Made by a program: the position numbers and the translations under genes. Below the pieces are notes generated by a model. The model made no database searches. It saw only the letters and a list, made by a program, of their open reading frames with translations, and was not told the origin of the DNA. Below, piece by piece: positions 1-59,719 of a DNA stretch of 64,000 nt (position 1 is the stretch's first letter; each line of letters starts with the position of its first letter). The stretch comes from Hippasteria phrygiana (Eukaryota > Echinodermata > Asteroidea > Valvatida > Goniasteridae): positions 62,001-126,000 of the forward strand of contig JAZGUH010000618.1 of NCBI GenBank assembly GCA_037893225.1, written 5' to 3'.

Positions 1-593
1 AGGTTTACTTATTCCCCCTCATTTATTTCTCTTTTTCCTCTCCTCTCTTATCCATGATTTGTTTCAGTTTTTGTCCCTTCCTGACATGTAGCTGTCTGTG
101 TCACATTTTACCCTCTCTTTTCTTTCCTTCTTCAATATTTGAGTCTTGTCTCAAGTCTAATTGAAGAAAATGTGTTTGGCCAAAAAGGGACAAGCACTTG
201 GCCTAGTTTCAACTACATTTCCGCCTCTACCTTTCCTCAGTTTCAGGTACATCCCCCCCCCCCACGCCCAGCTTGCATCTGACACATTTTCAATTTTATG
301 TACATTGTACAATGTACATGTATACATGTAGCCGACAGTGAATACAAATGTGCGCCCTTACAAATATAAATATCAGGATACGTACATACATGTACATTTT
401 GAAAATGGTTCAACAATTTTGTCTGCAAACTCTTTTAATTTGATAAATGACAACATAATCATGGACTAGAACATAGCCCCATACACAATCAAGTACATGT
501 ACATTTATGCGTGTTATCCGTGTTCGCACTGGACTTCTTTTGAGGAAGATTTTCCCGAGACGATGGTAAAAGAGAAAAATGGTTAAATGTTAC

Positions 594-715
594 CACCAGA
601 CTTGTATTCGAGTCACCAAACAACGAGTCCGAGTCCAAGTCACCTCTCTCGAGTCCGAGTCCGAGTCATACAGGTCGAGTCCGAGTCTGAGTCACGAGTC
701 ACGTCACGAGTCACC
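594..715. repeat. Degenerate GAGTCC repeat array, left arm
   Basis: Repeats of gagtc, gagtcc and gagtca follow the head word ccagacttgtat. The same head word and array occur inverted at 4117-4286, so the two may be arms of one hAT-like element or two solo ends. A partner relation is not proven because the 1241-3937 element lies between them. Confidence 0.6.
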
Positions 716-1240
716 TTTAACTAATGTATTGGAAATACATTTTGAGGTTACGCGAAAACCTAACGGTGTAAATGGTTAAACAAAAAATTACAGCTTTTCT
801 CTAATTTAATGAATTAGAAATTAATGTACAGTGTACCATACATTATGTCAAATAAACCATGAGATTAGCCATTGAAGTCATTCCATATAGATGTGACCTG
901 TATACCTTGTCCTTTATTTAATTAACATAACAAATGGAACTTTTACAAACAAGGGGTTATGTAATTTACACTTTCCATGTCGAAGCCTTTGACCAAATGA
1001 TGCAATATGAATTTTAAAAAGTACATGTACATGTACGTCAGATCCATAAATGAGGGTAACCAGCTGCGACTCAGATGCTTCATACAGCAACACACATGAT
1101 TCAAAGCTACATGTATTGCCTGTGGAAAGGCGCCAGTCTGTGCTTGGAACGGATACTACAATATTTCATGGTGACAAAATTTCACGCTACACCGGACAAT
1201 ATCAACTTGTATTCACGCAGTATCACATGTGGACGCCAGG

Positions 1241-3937
1241 GTACATATGGGTCTTTCTACAGTAATGGGTAATTTTGACGGACAAAACGTCATGAATATT
1301 ATTATAAAAACCATAAATAAAAAACCCACAACTTGTGTGTGATATTATAATGTATGTAATAAAGATATATCAGAAATAAAAAGAAAACCATTGGTTGATG
1401 TGTTTGTCTGTTATTCACTTGAACCTAAAGAATGTGCTCCTAAAATGGTGTTAAATATTGTGACAATTCTATATGGGCAGGAAACTATTCCAAATTCCCT
1501 GTGTTTAAGTCTCAGTAATAAACTAAACTGATGGTGTAAGAAGAGTTGCATGTCCCCCCATGTAAATAATGTAAGACGGCACCTGCTGCGAGCTCGCATG
1601 TAAAAACATGCCGACTGTCCGGAACACGGTTACCCACGTAACTGTGTCCGTCAAAATGTTACGTGGGTAATCCCTTGCCAGAAAACGAAATTGAAGAATT
1701 GTATTCAAACCCGATGATGACTGTTTTTTAGCTTTGTTATCTTGGATGTGACACATGTCGTGACGGCGAATGTTTCCATGGAAAACTTTCTCAAAACGGC
1801 CGATGAAATCCGAGTTGCAACGTTCCGTCAAATCGTTACGTTGGTAATTTCACCTCGTGCGCCAACTCAGAAATAGATAGATCCCTGGTTGACTTCAAAT
1901 GGCATTCTCCACTTACTGAAATGGGTTTCTGACTCGGTGTTCGGGAACTATCTTTCTAACTTCCCGACGGATGTTTCATGTTTGGTATTCCGTCAACAAT
2001 GTTACGTGGGTAAGCGCGTTACGAGGGTAATCATGACAAAGATTTATAAAACGACTTTAGCACATATGAGACAGGCCAAAATTGTTTCTAGTGAAAGGAA
2101 ATAACGTAAACATCATAAAACATGGTCCTACTTCAGTGTTCAAAACCCAGGCAAAAATAAAAGGAACGGAACAACGACATCATCACACAAGGGACGGACA
2201 CAATACCTACTGCCATGGCAGCGGCATTACCCTCGTAACATGATACGGACAAAAACACAGACGCAACAAGATATGCAAGAAACAGTTACCCTGTGTAATA
2301 TTGTTTGCACAACAGAAGTACATGGTTCATGGAAATACTCAAGGGGAAATCTGAGGTTGTATGTTATGTAAAAAAGAACATTTTCAGTTAAACTTGAGAG
2401 ATCCAAACTCGACTTAAACAATGCTAATGAACGGGCACGAAAACGTGTACATGTACATGTATATATTCGGAAACAGTCGTTGACCACGACACCGGCGCCA
2501 TTATACGATCGTAGTGGCAAGGCTGTCGCATGCTTTCTGCAAATCCAGGTGACTGAAACCATGCTGAAACTTAACAAATGTTATAAATTATTATTTTCTG
2601 TATGACTCGTTTCTTGATAAAATTATTAGATGTTTGTTCACGAGACAATATTGTGCCAAAAACGCGTGTGTCAATTGCACGGCTGTTTTGTGTAACGTTA
2701 ATGTTAGCCCAACGTTAGGTCACGGATTAATATGGAGTCCCCTCAGCATGGCGCACCTTGACAGTTCCCTCGACTTTCATCATGCATTGTTGCCCGTTCT
2801 CTTAGTTGAAATGTTTCATATTAATTCCGAATAAACACTGGAAGAGTACTTTTATCCTAATAATGCCTGTCAAATATTTTTTAGTATCATAAAAAGTCCG
2901 AAACAAAAAAAACGTGGTGTCCGGAAATTGGGCACAAATCGGTAAAAGTTAAGGACACCTGATCTATTTTTTTTTTTACTCTTCCAGCTAAAAACTTACT
3001 TTTAAATACCCAAGCAGTCTTTAATTAATTATTGAAATTAACTCTAGGTTTTGTTTAATGGTAAGAAAATGTGGGAAGTAGTCTGAAGTAGTGATTTTCT
3101 TCCTTTTTTTAGCAGTAGGCCTACAGTACATGTAGTACATGTAGGTTGACTTCAGCCTGTGTTGTCGCCATTTTACACTATATTTTTCCTCTTAAATTCT
3201 TTCTACAAAATTAAGCCTGATGATGTTCCACATGGAATTTTTGGGAACTAAAATACATAAAGTGACTGAATTTACATGTAGGTTAATAAAAAAAAACCTG
3301 CCCACATTTATGTGTCACAGTGCAAAGATCCTGGTAACCGTTTGGAATTCAATGTCCGTCAATGTTACGTGGGTAAGTCTATGCTAATGCGGAACACCCA
3401 TTCTGAATTTGAGCCATATTACACAGATGGACTTGACTAATAACAAATTAAGCAGTAAGAAGTGGACCACCAAAGACTCGGTTACTGGCATGACAGATTT
3501 TCTGCATTTATTCATTGTCTTTCAATAAAACGGTAAATGAAATATATTGACCATGTGAAAAATACAGTGATCTGGAGGGATTACTAATTTTTTGTGCCAA
3601 AAGGGAAATTGTAGGAGACCTCCTGCAGTGATATTATTTGCAATCGTCATTTGCACTTTACAAACACACATTTCAAAATTTCTCAAATACCTTGCTTGAC
3701 CGCTGGGGCTACCAACGTGTCCGTCCCCGTTACGTAGGTAATACCCCTTAAAGGCAGTACACACAACCCTTTATTTTTTTATTGTTCAAGAGAAAGTTAT
3801 CTTTTCACTACTTTTTCTGAAAAGGTAATTGTACCCCTCAATTGATGTTTAGTCTTTCAATCTTCTGCAAGCAATTTAAATTTTGAGGTAAATGTCACAC
3901 TCCTATTACCCATTACCATAGAAAGACCCATATGTAC
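1241..3937. mobile_element. 2.7-kb non-autonomous inverted-repeat element with internal GTTACGTGGGTAA array
   Basis: The left end gtacatatgggtctttcta at 1241 is matched by an inverted copy ending at 3937, and similarity continues through gtaatgggtaat, giving about 33 bp of terminal inverted repeat with two mismatches. Inside, at least eight copies of the 13-bp word gttacgtgggtaa (or near variants) occur on both strands at about 1629, 1658, 1835, 2001, 2018, 2227, 3364 and 3729. Several are preceded by ccgtcaa. No transposase is readable. Subterminal arrays of this kind are typical of transposase-binding sites, but the superfamily is unknown to me. Confidence 0.75.
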
Positions 3938-4116
3938 ATGTACATGTTTCGATACATTGATTTCCCCAATCAATATATTGGGCCAACCGCACACACGCAT
4001 GTATTATACATGAGATCTCGAGATGCGTCGGACTGCGTACACTGCCTGTATCGCTTGCTCAAAGAAGTTTCCAGTTTCTTGTTAAAAAAAAGTTCTTTAT
4101 GGTATTTTTTGGGGTC

Positions 4117-4286
4117 GAAGTCACAAGTCACGCAGGTTGAGTCAGAGTCCGAGTCCCAGTCCACAGGGTCGAGTCCGAGTCATTTGTCATCGTGACTAGA
4201 GTCCGAGTCATGAAAAATGGGACTCGAGTCGGACTCGAGTCGGACTCGAGTCCGAGTCACGAGTCATACAAGTCTGGTTACCACTG
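4117..4286. repeat. GAGTCC/GAGTCGGACTC repeat array, right arm
   Basis: Dense gagtc words, including alternating actcgagtcgg units, end in tacaagtctggttaccactg at 4286. That end reads cagtggtaacc outward, a hAT-like CAGTG terminus. It is the inverted counterpart of 594-715. Confidence 0.6.
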
Positions 4287-4546
4287 TTCGCACTTGGACA
4301 TTCAAATTTTTTGCGAAAACACAGTAGAAGTAATAATGACTAATGAGGGCGCTTTGACCAGATTAATTCAAAGAATGTATGCACTTTTTCATTCTCGGTA
4401 ACTTGGTCGTAACTTGGGAATGATGCACTGGTACTGTAATACCAATAAAACTTCTGACTACAATAATATCTGCCATGATTGGGACCAAAAGAGGAACAAC
4501 GCACAAGCTTGGAAACTTCCCATGCACAATGCACCATGGTAAAGCG

Positions 4547-5782
4547 TAGTGCTACAGTTTAACCGAACTAAAAATGGCCGAACATGGCCTTCCGAACCGA
4601 ACCGAACTGTACCGAACCGAACCGAACCAAAATTGTTGGTTCGGAAGTTCGGCAAACTTTACGCACACATATTAATAGCGCTAGGAATGCATGCGATGAT
4701 AGGACAAAATTAGCGCACACGGGCGGCACGGATATGTCTACATGCAATGTAGACAGTCGATAGAATAAAAAAAAAGATAAAGCCTTTTCCATTCTAGGAA
4801 GGTAGAACAAAAATCATGAAAGACCAAGTCGCGACCGCTTGCATCCGGCCGGCCATGCGAGTTTCCATCCCTCCACCCTCGCCTAAAAAATGTAGTGTAC
4901 TCGAAAGCGAGCCCCGCCCAGTATGCAATGATTGGTTGTTCAGACGGCGACACAACATGAATATACATTTCTCGTTTTGTAGGGATGCACAGTCCAGGGA
5001 AGAGATTTGTTGAAGTTTGTGAGCGCGTACGGGGTGATGAAGCCTTTTGGGGCCAGGGCTCCATCAGATTCCAGGTACTCTCTCATGGACACCTTTTAGT
5101 TTAGAACAAAAATACTTGCATTTATTGCAAAATTGTACCCCCGAAAATGGTGGTAGGATTCTACATGTACATTGTACATGTACATTCCTTCCTAAGCAAA
5201 AACTCCTGCCTTGTGAATTATATGTTGCAGCACTTTATCCGCCATGCGCCAGTCCTTCTCTGCTCGCCAAAAAAATTTGAAGAACAAAAACGTTCCAGAA
5301 TAAAATTACGTTTTGTCAAAAGTTTTAATTAAATTTGTACTTTTTACCATAATTTTAAAAATGGCTGTCAATTTTGCTCATCAAGCACACATGCGCTAAC
5401 GATCATGTTCATGTACTCACATGGATCTCTGAATCACTCGATAAAATCGTGACCAAACACTGAATATGCATTTCTGAAAATCAGATACAGTCGAGCATTG
5501 GCGCTGCGGTGGCCCACAGGGTGTGACCATTGTTCCATTATTATCTATCTTGCGCCCTGCGGGTTTGGCAACGTGCCAATCAACTTGTTAGGACTGCAGT
5601 GGGGAGGGCCAGGGAATTCCTGGAAGGACATTGTATGTGTATGTACTATCGATCGGTGCGATCGCGATTTGAGAGATTATTTTTTAATGCATATGTACTT
5701 CCGAACCGAACCGATGTTCAGAAGAAAAAAATCCGAACTGAATCTGAACCGAACCGAACCTGGAGGATCAGTTGCAGCACTA
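4547..5782. mobile_element. hAT-type non-autonomous transposon with CCGAA subterminal repeats
   Basis: The ends are tagtgctacagtt at 4547 and the inverted cagttgcagcacta ending at 5782. Both sides are flanked by the identical 8-bp word gtaaagcg (4539-4546 and 5783-5790). An 8-bp target duplication is the hAT hallmark. Arrays of ccgaa/ccgaac occur just inside both ends (about 4565-4640 and 5700-5760). No transposase reading frame is recognisable in the 1236 bp. Confidence 0.87.
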
Positions 5783-6715
5783 GTAAAGCGCATGTACATG
5801 TACTATGACCTCGTGCCCGGACCGGACGTACATGTACAGCTCTTGCACTGTATCCCCACTGGACCAGGTCTCGGAAACTTGACCTTTTCAGTTTTGCTGG
5901 GCAGCAGTTGGCCAGTAAAAGTTACCGCTGAGGAAAACATCTCGGGCTGTTCCTCTGGACATAAAATGGGAAAAGTGTATTGTCTCAGTAAGCTTTACCC
6001 AAAAAAGTCCAGTGCAGACAGGGCTTACACACAATGTATGTATACATGTATCAATTATCAACACTACACATGTACAAATCTACATGTACAACCAACAAAT
6101 TTGTAGAAACAGGCTCCCCGAGTTTTGTTTGTTCTGCACATGGGAATGTTGTGATAGGGTCTGTGCTGTGTTTGGTAGGTTTATTGGAAGACCCCTAACC
6201 TACATGTACCTGTACCCTGCCACTGCCACGAAAATAGCCACAATGACCTAGCGCGAACTGAGGTGAACAATACACAAATGTAACTGCACTGGCTTATGTA
6301 CATGTACAAGTAGTGTGTGCACAATGCAATTTCTGTGTGTGGTAATGAGCTTCGTCATAGGCTTGGTGCCAGCGTACTCAAAGGCACTGTGTCACTGAAC
6401 AGAATCACACATGAATGCTAAAACGTGTTCCTTCTTTCCAGGTGCCATTGTGCTGATGGCCCATCGGTAATGAGACAAGAGGATACTTAGGGTCAAAACG
6501 TGTTGACCCAAAAAACTACCGTCTTGAAAAGATCGGAGTTTCAGGGATGATGCTTTCACTTGCATCTCAAATGACAACTTGAAACTGATAAAGTGAAAAT
6601 CATAATATATGTGTCCAGTCTCAGAGTCTGGAAACTGTTGAAGTATTATCCTCTATTTAGATCTAGGCCCAGGAAAACCTTTTGGGTGGTATAGTTGGCA
6701 ATTCAGAATGTCTCC

Positions 6716-6755
<40 letters not shown>

Positions 6756-7790
6756 CGCCTGGATGCGGCAAATGGGCGACTCTTCCCAAAAAAACCTTAT
6801 TGGGGCGACACCTTTTAGAGCACTTTCCCAACGCGCCTTACTAAAAAACACTCCAAAGGGGCGACTTTTACAATAGGGCGACACCAAATTGTCGCCCTAT
6901 TCGACCAGGTCACCCTAACCCACTCTTTTCCAGGATTATGTGTCGCCCTATCCGGCAATTGAGGAAAATAATAATAATAATAATAATAACAATATTTTTT
7001 CAAAGTGAACAAAGAAACTGGCAGGAGCGGGATTAGAACCTGTGACCTCCGGGTTACCGTACCGGCGCTCTACCAACTGAGCTATCTTGCCCTATGTTGG
7101 CGGTCTCCCAAATTGTCAGTATCTTTGTTCGGGTGGGCGCTAATAATAATAATAATAATTATAAATCTCCTGGATGCGGCAAATGGGCGACTCTTTCCGA
7201 AAAAACTCTAATTGGGCGACACTCGTGTCGCCCTTTTAGAGCACTTTCCCCACGCGCCTTACTAAAAAACACTCCAAAGGGGCGACTTTCACAATAGGGC
7301 GACAGTTATGTGTCGCCCTATTCGACCAGGTCACCCTAACCCACTCTTTTCCGGGATTATGTGTCGCCCTAACCGGCAATTGAGAAAAATTATAATTCCT
7401 GTGCAATTAAAACTCCAAAGGGGCGACTTTCACAATGGGGCGACAGTTATGTGTCTCCCTATTCGACTGCGTCGCCCGAACCCACTCTTTTGTAGCATTA
7501 TGTGTCGCCCCAACCGGCAATTGAGGAAACGTCCTGTGCATGCAGCAAACAGGCGACTCTGCCCGAAATAACCCCAAACATGCCAAAGGGGCGACGCGCG
7601 AGTCGCCCATTTAGAGCACTTTCCCCACGCACCCTACTAAAACACACTCCAAAGGGGCGACTTTCACAATGGGGTGACAGTTATGTGTCTCCCTATTCGA
7701 CCGCATCGCCCGAACCCACTCTTTTCGAGCATCATGTGTCGCCCCAACCGGCAATTGAGGAAAATAATAATAATAATAATAATAATAAAA
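6716..7790. repeat. GGGCGAC-rich imperfect tandem modules punctuated by (TAA)n
   Basis: About four related modules (near 6757-6965, 7178-7385, 7400-7530 and 7540-7765) share gagcactttcccc, aaaggggcgacttt, acccactcttt and cggcaattgagg. Four (taa)n microsatellites (6716-6753, 6968-6990, 7141-7160, 7763-7789) punctuate the modules. Frames through the trinucleotide tracts give poly-Tyr, poly-Asn or poly-Ile and are not genes. Confidence 0.75.
7020..7091 (-). repeat. tRNA-derived SINE head (tRNA-like, minus strand)
   Basis: Read on the minus strand it begins ggcaagatagctcagttggt, with box A (tagctcagttggtagagc), box B (ggttctaatcc) and a near-complementary acceptor end. The anticodon arm is poorly paired and position 33 is not U, so it is not a working tRNA. 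Two relatives (21548-21619 and 47577-47647) share the same outside flank atgttggcggt, which marks a dispersed repeat. Confidence 0.7.
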
Positions 7791-8639
7791 GGACATTTAT
7801 TATAACGCGCCGGTATCCGCCAGAATGACACTCATACAGGGCGCAACACAACAATATACATTTTGTAAATCAAAAAATGAATCAAAAATCATCTAACCAA
7901 ACATACTGTAGCTATCCTGGAATAAGTGGGTCTTAAGAGCAATTTTGAAGTCAGAGACGGATGAAATAGTCCAACCCCACCACCTACATTTTACATACAC
8001 TTCTTATCGTAACCCTTTATCTAGAGTGGCTTAAATTAGCCTTGTATTGGGTGATTTCAATTTATAAAAAATATAATTAAAAAAAACCTGAAAGAAAACA
8101 AAGTGCAGTAATAAGGGGTATGGAAACTGTGCATATGTACACGTTTATGTGATTCAAGTCTACTCTACATATGTACATGTAGATCAGTATGAGATACCAG
8201 TATGAGAATGTAAAACAAAATACTGATAATTCTGCAGTCTGAAGTCTCTTTTATATATTCTTTACAAGTTTTAGTTATTGTAGTATCATTGTACATTGTA
8301 CATGTACATTTGTAACAGTCTTGTTATAAACAGATACATATAGTTTGGTTAATCCCAGTTTTTAGTTACCCAGAGTACATGTACACACAAACTTTCACAC
8401 ATCTTTGATTCTTTTCGGCTTTTCCGCTATCAGCAGGAAAGCCTTTGTTTCTATTTTTTTTTTCCATCATCTTATATCCGAAATGCTGTAGACAATGCTC
8501 AATGTTTCATTTTTAGGGTCACTTTTGCATGAAAGTTTGCATAGACTGAGACCCTGTCCTGAACTCGTTCATATTGCTCCGATGTCATGATGATGTCATG
8601 ACGTGTCCCATGACATCATCTTAAAGGTGCATTTTTTAA

Positions 8640-8975
8640 GGGCCTCTATTTAGAGAACTGTACATGTACATGTAGGTCTGATTGAGCTGAAACATACATG
8701 TACATGTACAATTTGTAGGCTTGGTACATGTACATGTAGGTGTTATAGTATTTTAAAAGGTTTTTTAACCTTAAAGCCATATCTCATTAACAGAACATGC
8801 TAATTTCGAAATTATTTTTGTAATATGTTTGTTAGATCATACATAATTGCATATAAATGTGAACAATGTGTGACGTCATAATGACGTCATCAAAAATGTG
8901 CTTTTTTTAAAGACGTACATGTACATGTACATGTAAGGGTACATGTACATACATGTACATATATGTACATACATG
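8640..8975. repeat. Cluster of ACATGTAC palindromes
   Basis: Many copies of the self-complementary words tgtacatgtaca and acatgtacatgt occur within 340 bp, alternating with homopolymer-like AT sequence and two tgacgtca palindromes. Similar clusters lie at 30030-30270 and 32990-33070, and single copies are scattered through the window. Confidence 0.8.
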
Positions 8976-9365
8976 TAGGTCCGATTGTCATGAAAAGTGG
9001 TGGGTAAAAAATGTAGGTGGGCATTTCCACACTAACGGGGTACAATTGACTGCACATTTTGGATTTGAGAGGGAGGGTACATGTACATCAAAGCAAGATA
9101 TTTTGTTTAGTTGTTTCCTGTACATTCCCGAGGCCTTAATGATCATGTGTACATGTGTACAAACAATATAGAGGACTTTCTCTGTACTTACAGGGGTTGT
9201 CGTAAATAATTAGGTATGTAACAAAGACAGAATTTTTACTACAAATTGACAGGACACTAATTATCATGTGCATGAATCTACCCAAATGTCATCTCATTCA
9301 TATAATAACCAATTTAGGAGTGCTAACAGCCACAATAAACACAATTTTGTTGGTCTTTAAGACAC

Positions 9366-9455
9366 TTACAGGTAACGTACTGTACGTAACGTGGACAGAA
9401 ATGTTTTGACAAATTTCTGTCCACGTTACGTTATTCTGTACGTAATAACCTGTAA
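9366..9455. repeat. 90-bp fold-back hairpin
   Basis: The left arm runs from ttacaggtaacgta to gtggacagaaat, and its inverse runs from atttctgtccac to aacctgtaa. A loop of only a few bases separates them. It may be a fold-back MITE. Confidence 0.7.
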
Positions 9456-11733
9456 AAACAGCAGATTGTCTTTGTTTTTACAGGTAACAATGCTGTAGGG
9501 ATAAGAATGAAAAAGCACAATATTTGATAAAGACATTTATTGTAATTATAACTTTCTATCAATATTAACAAACTTCCTGTCCATGTTACGTACACTGTAC
9601 GTAGCATTCTGAGCATGTATACGTGTACATATCTTGTAAAATTTGCCCGGAAAGTCTTAAATTCTTTGTGAGCACAATCCTCAACGATGGGGTGGGAATG
9701 GTACAAGGGGAAAAGAGGACAAACAACTTGATATTATGATCCTGCTTCATTTCCCAATCCCATGTCACACTTTTGTACCCTTTACTGTGGAAAGGCCCAG
9801 GTAGATATTGTCACTGGCATGCAAAATCCAAAGTAACGTCATTATACCGTTATCGACTGATTTTCTATGATTTTTTTAATGTTTCAACTTTTATTCTTCT
9901 CTCAAAATCTTACACTGTCATTGATCAGATTGACTCCAATCTTGACACAGACCAAGACCACGTTGCAAATGTTTGCTTTCACAATTGCCATCGTGGGTCA
10001 TATCTTGAGAACTGTACGCCCGATTGGATTTAATCGTGGTATGCAGGTAGGCCGGGGTGTGTTATCAATGAAAATCCTGAGGGCTAATTGCCTTTGTATC
10101 AAGCTGAGCCTCCATCTGAGCGTACCCTTATAAAAGTTTAACCTAGGGCAGCCAGTTTCAAATTTCAAGGTCTTGATTATAACACCATTGTTCACAAAGC
10201 ATTTGTGTCAAAGACACATTGTCCTCAGCCCATTTCTCATGAGCGCTGGATACACAGGTCCCGTGCGATGAAATTGCATCGATGTCACTAACGCATGGAT
10301 TCCGTGCCGTGTGAAAGTGTATCCCTGTCACCAAATCGCACGGGTCCCATGCAGTTCGTGAAGGGGATTGAGACCTCCTCCAAAAGTTCGCATCGATGCG
10401 ACATCCATGGGACGATCACCGAGATTGGTCGTGTGAAATATATCAATGTAATTCTTGCGAGGATACGACGCATGAAATCGCTATTACGCATGCGCAGTTT
10501 GCTGTTGCTCAGCTACAAAATGGCGGTTCACGAAAACTTACTGATGTTACTACTCCTGCATTTGATGAAAAAAAATGCCCAGTAGGGTCACGAAATCGTG
10601 ATATGTATGACGTCTCGCAGAGAAAGATACATTGTACATAACAAGGGTAATCTGCAACAGGCGAAGACAAAAAATCATCGTCGAAGAATACGTGCACATG
10701 TTCGTGGTTGCGCTGAAAATGCGCATGTGCAAAGCCACATTAGCCTTTTTTGATTGCGTCAGAATGTCGTGGTTGTTTTTGTGTTTCGATGTGTTGGTAT
10801 AGCCATGGAGGAATAAAACACAGGGGAATGGTCTGCGACTGTAATGTACAAAACCAAGGGCATGTGTTTTCTTACTTAATATTAGGACTAAATATTAGGA
10901 GAAAAGTTGTTCATTAAATAGAATTTGTCCACCAGATTCTGAGAGCATCATGGAAAGGACCGCCCAATGTTGGTGTGACTTGTACTTGGTGCAAAACGGC
11001 ACGAATGAAAGACTATCCCAATTCACTGGTTCCAACATCACGTACCCATACAGAATACTGGATGTTAACGGGGAACCAGCGGCACATATCATTGAGCGTG
11101 CATTGTTCTGGTTGTGGACTGTGGTTACGTCTGTTTGCTTATAAATTTTGTATATCAAAATGAATGTGGAATGAAAGCACGAGCGTCGCGGGAAAATCAC
11201 TGGTGCGCGTAAATTCTACCATTCAAATAATATCGCAGTACCAGTGACAAACAGGTAACCTTTGACCCACGCACGCAAACGCTACAAAACGAGGGACGTT
11301 CGCTGCCGGACTGTGTTGTATCGTGGGAAAGCCTGCAAGGAAATCGCAGGCATCGCGGGGTGTCAGACACCCGGTGCCAATCATCGCAGATGTGTGTTTC
11401 CAGCTCTTGTGTGAAATGGGCTATAGAGGCACCCAATTCGGTTTAAATACAGAATCATTTGCCCTAAAATTGCTGAGAGAGTCGGACTATTGTAAACTGG
11501 ATAGTTTTTGTCAATGATTTTCAGACAAACTGTGCATTTCAAGGGATGGTCAGGTTCAATCAATTCTACCTTTTTAATGATCTTTCCAATGAATGCTTTT
11601 TTCCGTCACCAAGGCAATGTTTTCCTTTACCCACTGCGTACATACACAACGTACATGTATTCTCATTGCCCAAGAGGCTTGATACAAATTCATTACCTTA
11701 TCAGTATGAGATTGAATCGGCCAGTTGGCCCCA

Positions 11734-11818
11734 GTAAGCTTGGTGGTCGAGTGGTTAAGATGTCTGCACTAGTAAGCAGGAGGTCGTACATTGTAGGTTC
11801 GAGTCCTGCCCGAGTAAG
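11734..11818 (+). repeat. tRNA-Ser-like sequence (SINE head or tRNA pseudogene)
   Basis: It contains ggtggtcgagtggttaag, close to the tRNA-Ser/Leu A box, a long variable region and a perfect B box ggttcgagtcc. The anticodon stem ctgc/gcag leaves an eight-base loop and the acceptor is imperfect, so a functional tRNA is unlikely. Confidence 0.5.
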
Positions 11819-12313
11819 CCTGCGAATTTTTATCCCACATGCTCTCAAAAAGTACTGAGCATATTACAGTGCTTCATACAGTACATTGTAATTGAAAGTT
11901 ACATGTAACACTAAATGTGAATGGGAAATTTTGTAAAAAGAATTCCCGTTATTTCACATTTCCCACACATCTTTTTCCCCCTGCGAATTCAAGTGAGAAA
12001 TTATTTTCCCACTTTGAGAAAAGGTGTAAAAATATTTCCCACTTTTGTGACTTGAAAAGGTAGGAAAATGTTTCCTCACCTGTGTGAAAAAGCAAATGTT
12101 TTCCCACTGTGGAATTTTGTTTCTTCACATTTTGTGAAAGGAAAATGAATTCCCTAGTAAGAGAAAAAGTGTGAAGAGCAAATTCCCCATTTTCAGGTTA
12201 CAAGTAACTTTGAAATGCCATGTACTGTACACTACATCGGGAAAGAGCACAAATCTTACTTCAAATTTGCATTGCTTTGTCTTTTAACGATGATTCTGCC
12301 TTTGTCTTTGCAG

Positions 12314-59123
<46,810 letters not shown>

Positions 59124-59719
59124 GTAAGCGATTAGTGAAAGTAAAAAATCCATCGATCATCCTGCAAGTAATCGCTATTAATGGATTATTTACCCAGCTG
59201 GTAATTTTTAACCCTAACCCTGCTAAATGTAACAGAATGCACCAATGGTAAAAAGTTGTTGCATTTAGCAGTCAAGGCATGTCTCCTGGTCTGATGACAT
59301 ATATAAATCTCCAGCAACAAGGCTGGTATAGATGAGTTCACTGCACAGTGCACGGTCCGCCGATGAGCGATTTCAAAGGGCGCACTCTGTCGGATCCCCA
59401 GGGACAGTAAATAGCATGGTGCCCTGTTTACAAATAAACATGTTTATTACAACCCTGGCGATTCGGGGGACGCGTCTCGCATTGTTGCATAGTTGCTCAC
59501 ACGTAGCGATATCATACTATTGAGCTCGAAGGATATGACAGTTTCTAGTGAAAAGTTACGTATATTGCTAGATTAAGAATGCCTCGTGAAGTTAGAAAAC
59601 ACTTGTATTTGCATAACAGGAGTAAGTTGTAGATTTTTTTGGCATCTAGTGTATATAAGAACGATATCAAACCTTGGCTTTTGCTTCAAGATGAACGTGA
59701 CTGAAGGTGATCTGTACAC

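Larger units (their letters stand above)
1..12313. other. Sequence upstream of first recognised exon; no gene seen
   Basis: No open frame here carries a recognisable domain. The stretch may be the first intron or the 5' flank of the B56 gene. It is dominated by transposon-derived repeats listed separately (1.2-3.9, 4.5-5.8, 6.7-7.8 and 9.4 kb) and by clusters of ACATGTAC palindromes. I see no convincing promoter or first exon; the missing 5' exon could be hidden because the B56 N-terminal tail is poorly conserved. Confidence 0.7.

Noticed and set aside
523..4294. 8-bp duplication ttcgcact (523-530 and 4287-4294) as target site of a GAGTCC-armed hAT element
   Set aside because: The left copy is 64 bp away from the left arm and similarity continues past eight bases, so it does not border the element properly.
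7020..7091. Functional tRNA gene
   Set aside because: The anticodon arm is unpaired, position 33 is not U, and the unit is repeated with shared flanks.
6663..7828. Frames with poly-Tyr, poly-Asn or poly-Ile
   Set aside because: They run through (TAA)n microsatellites inside repeats.
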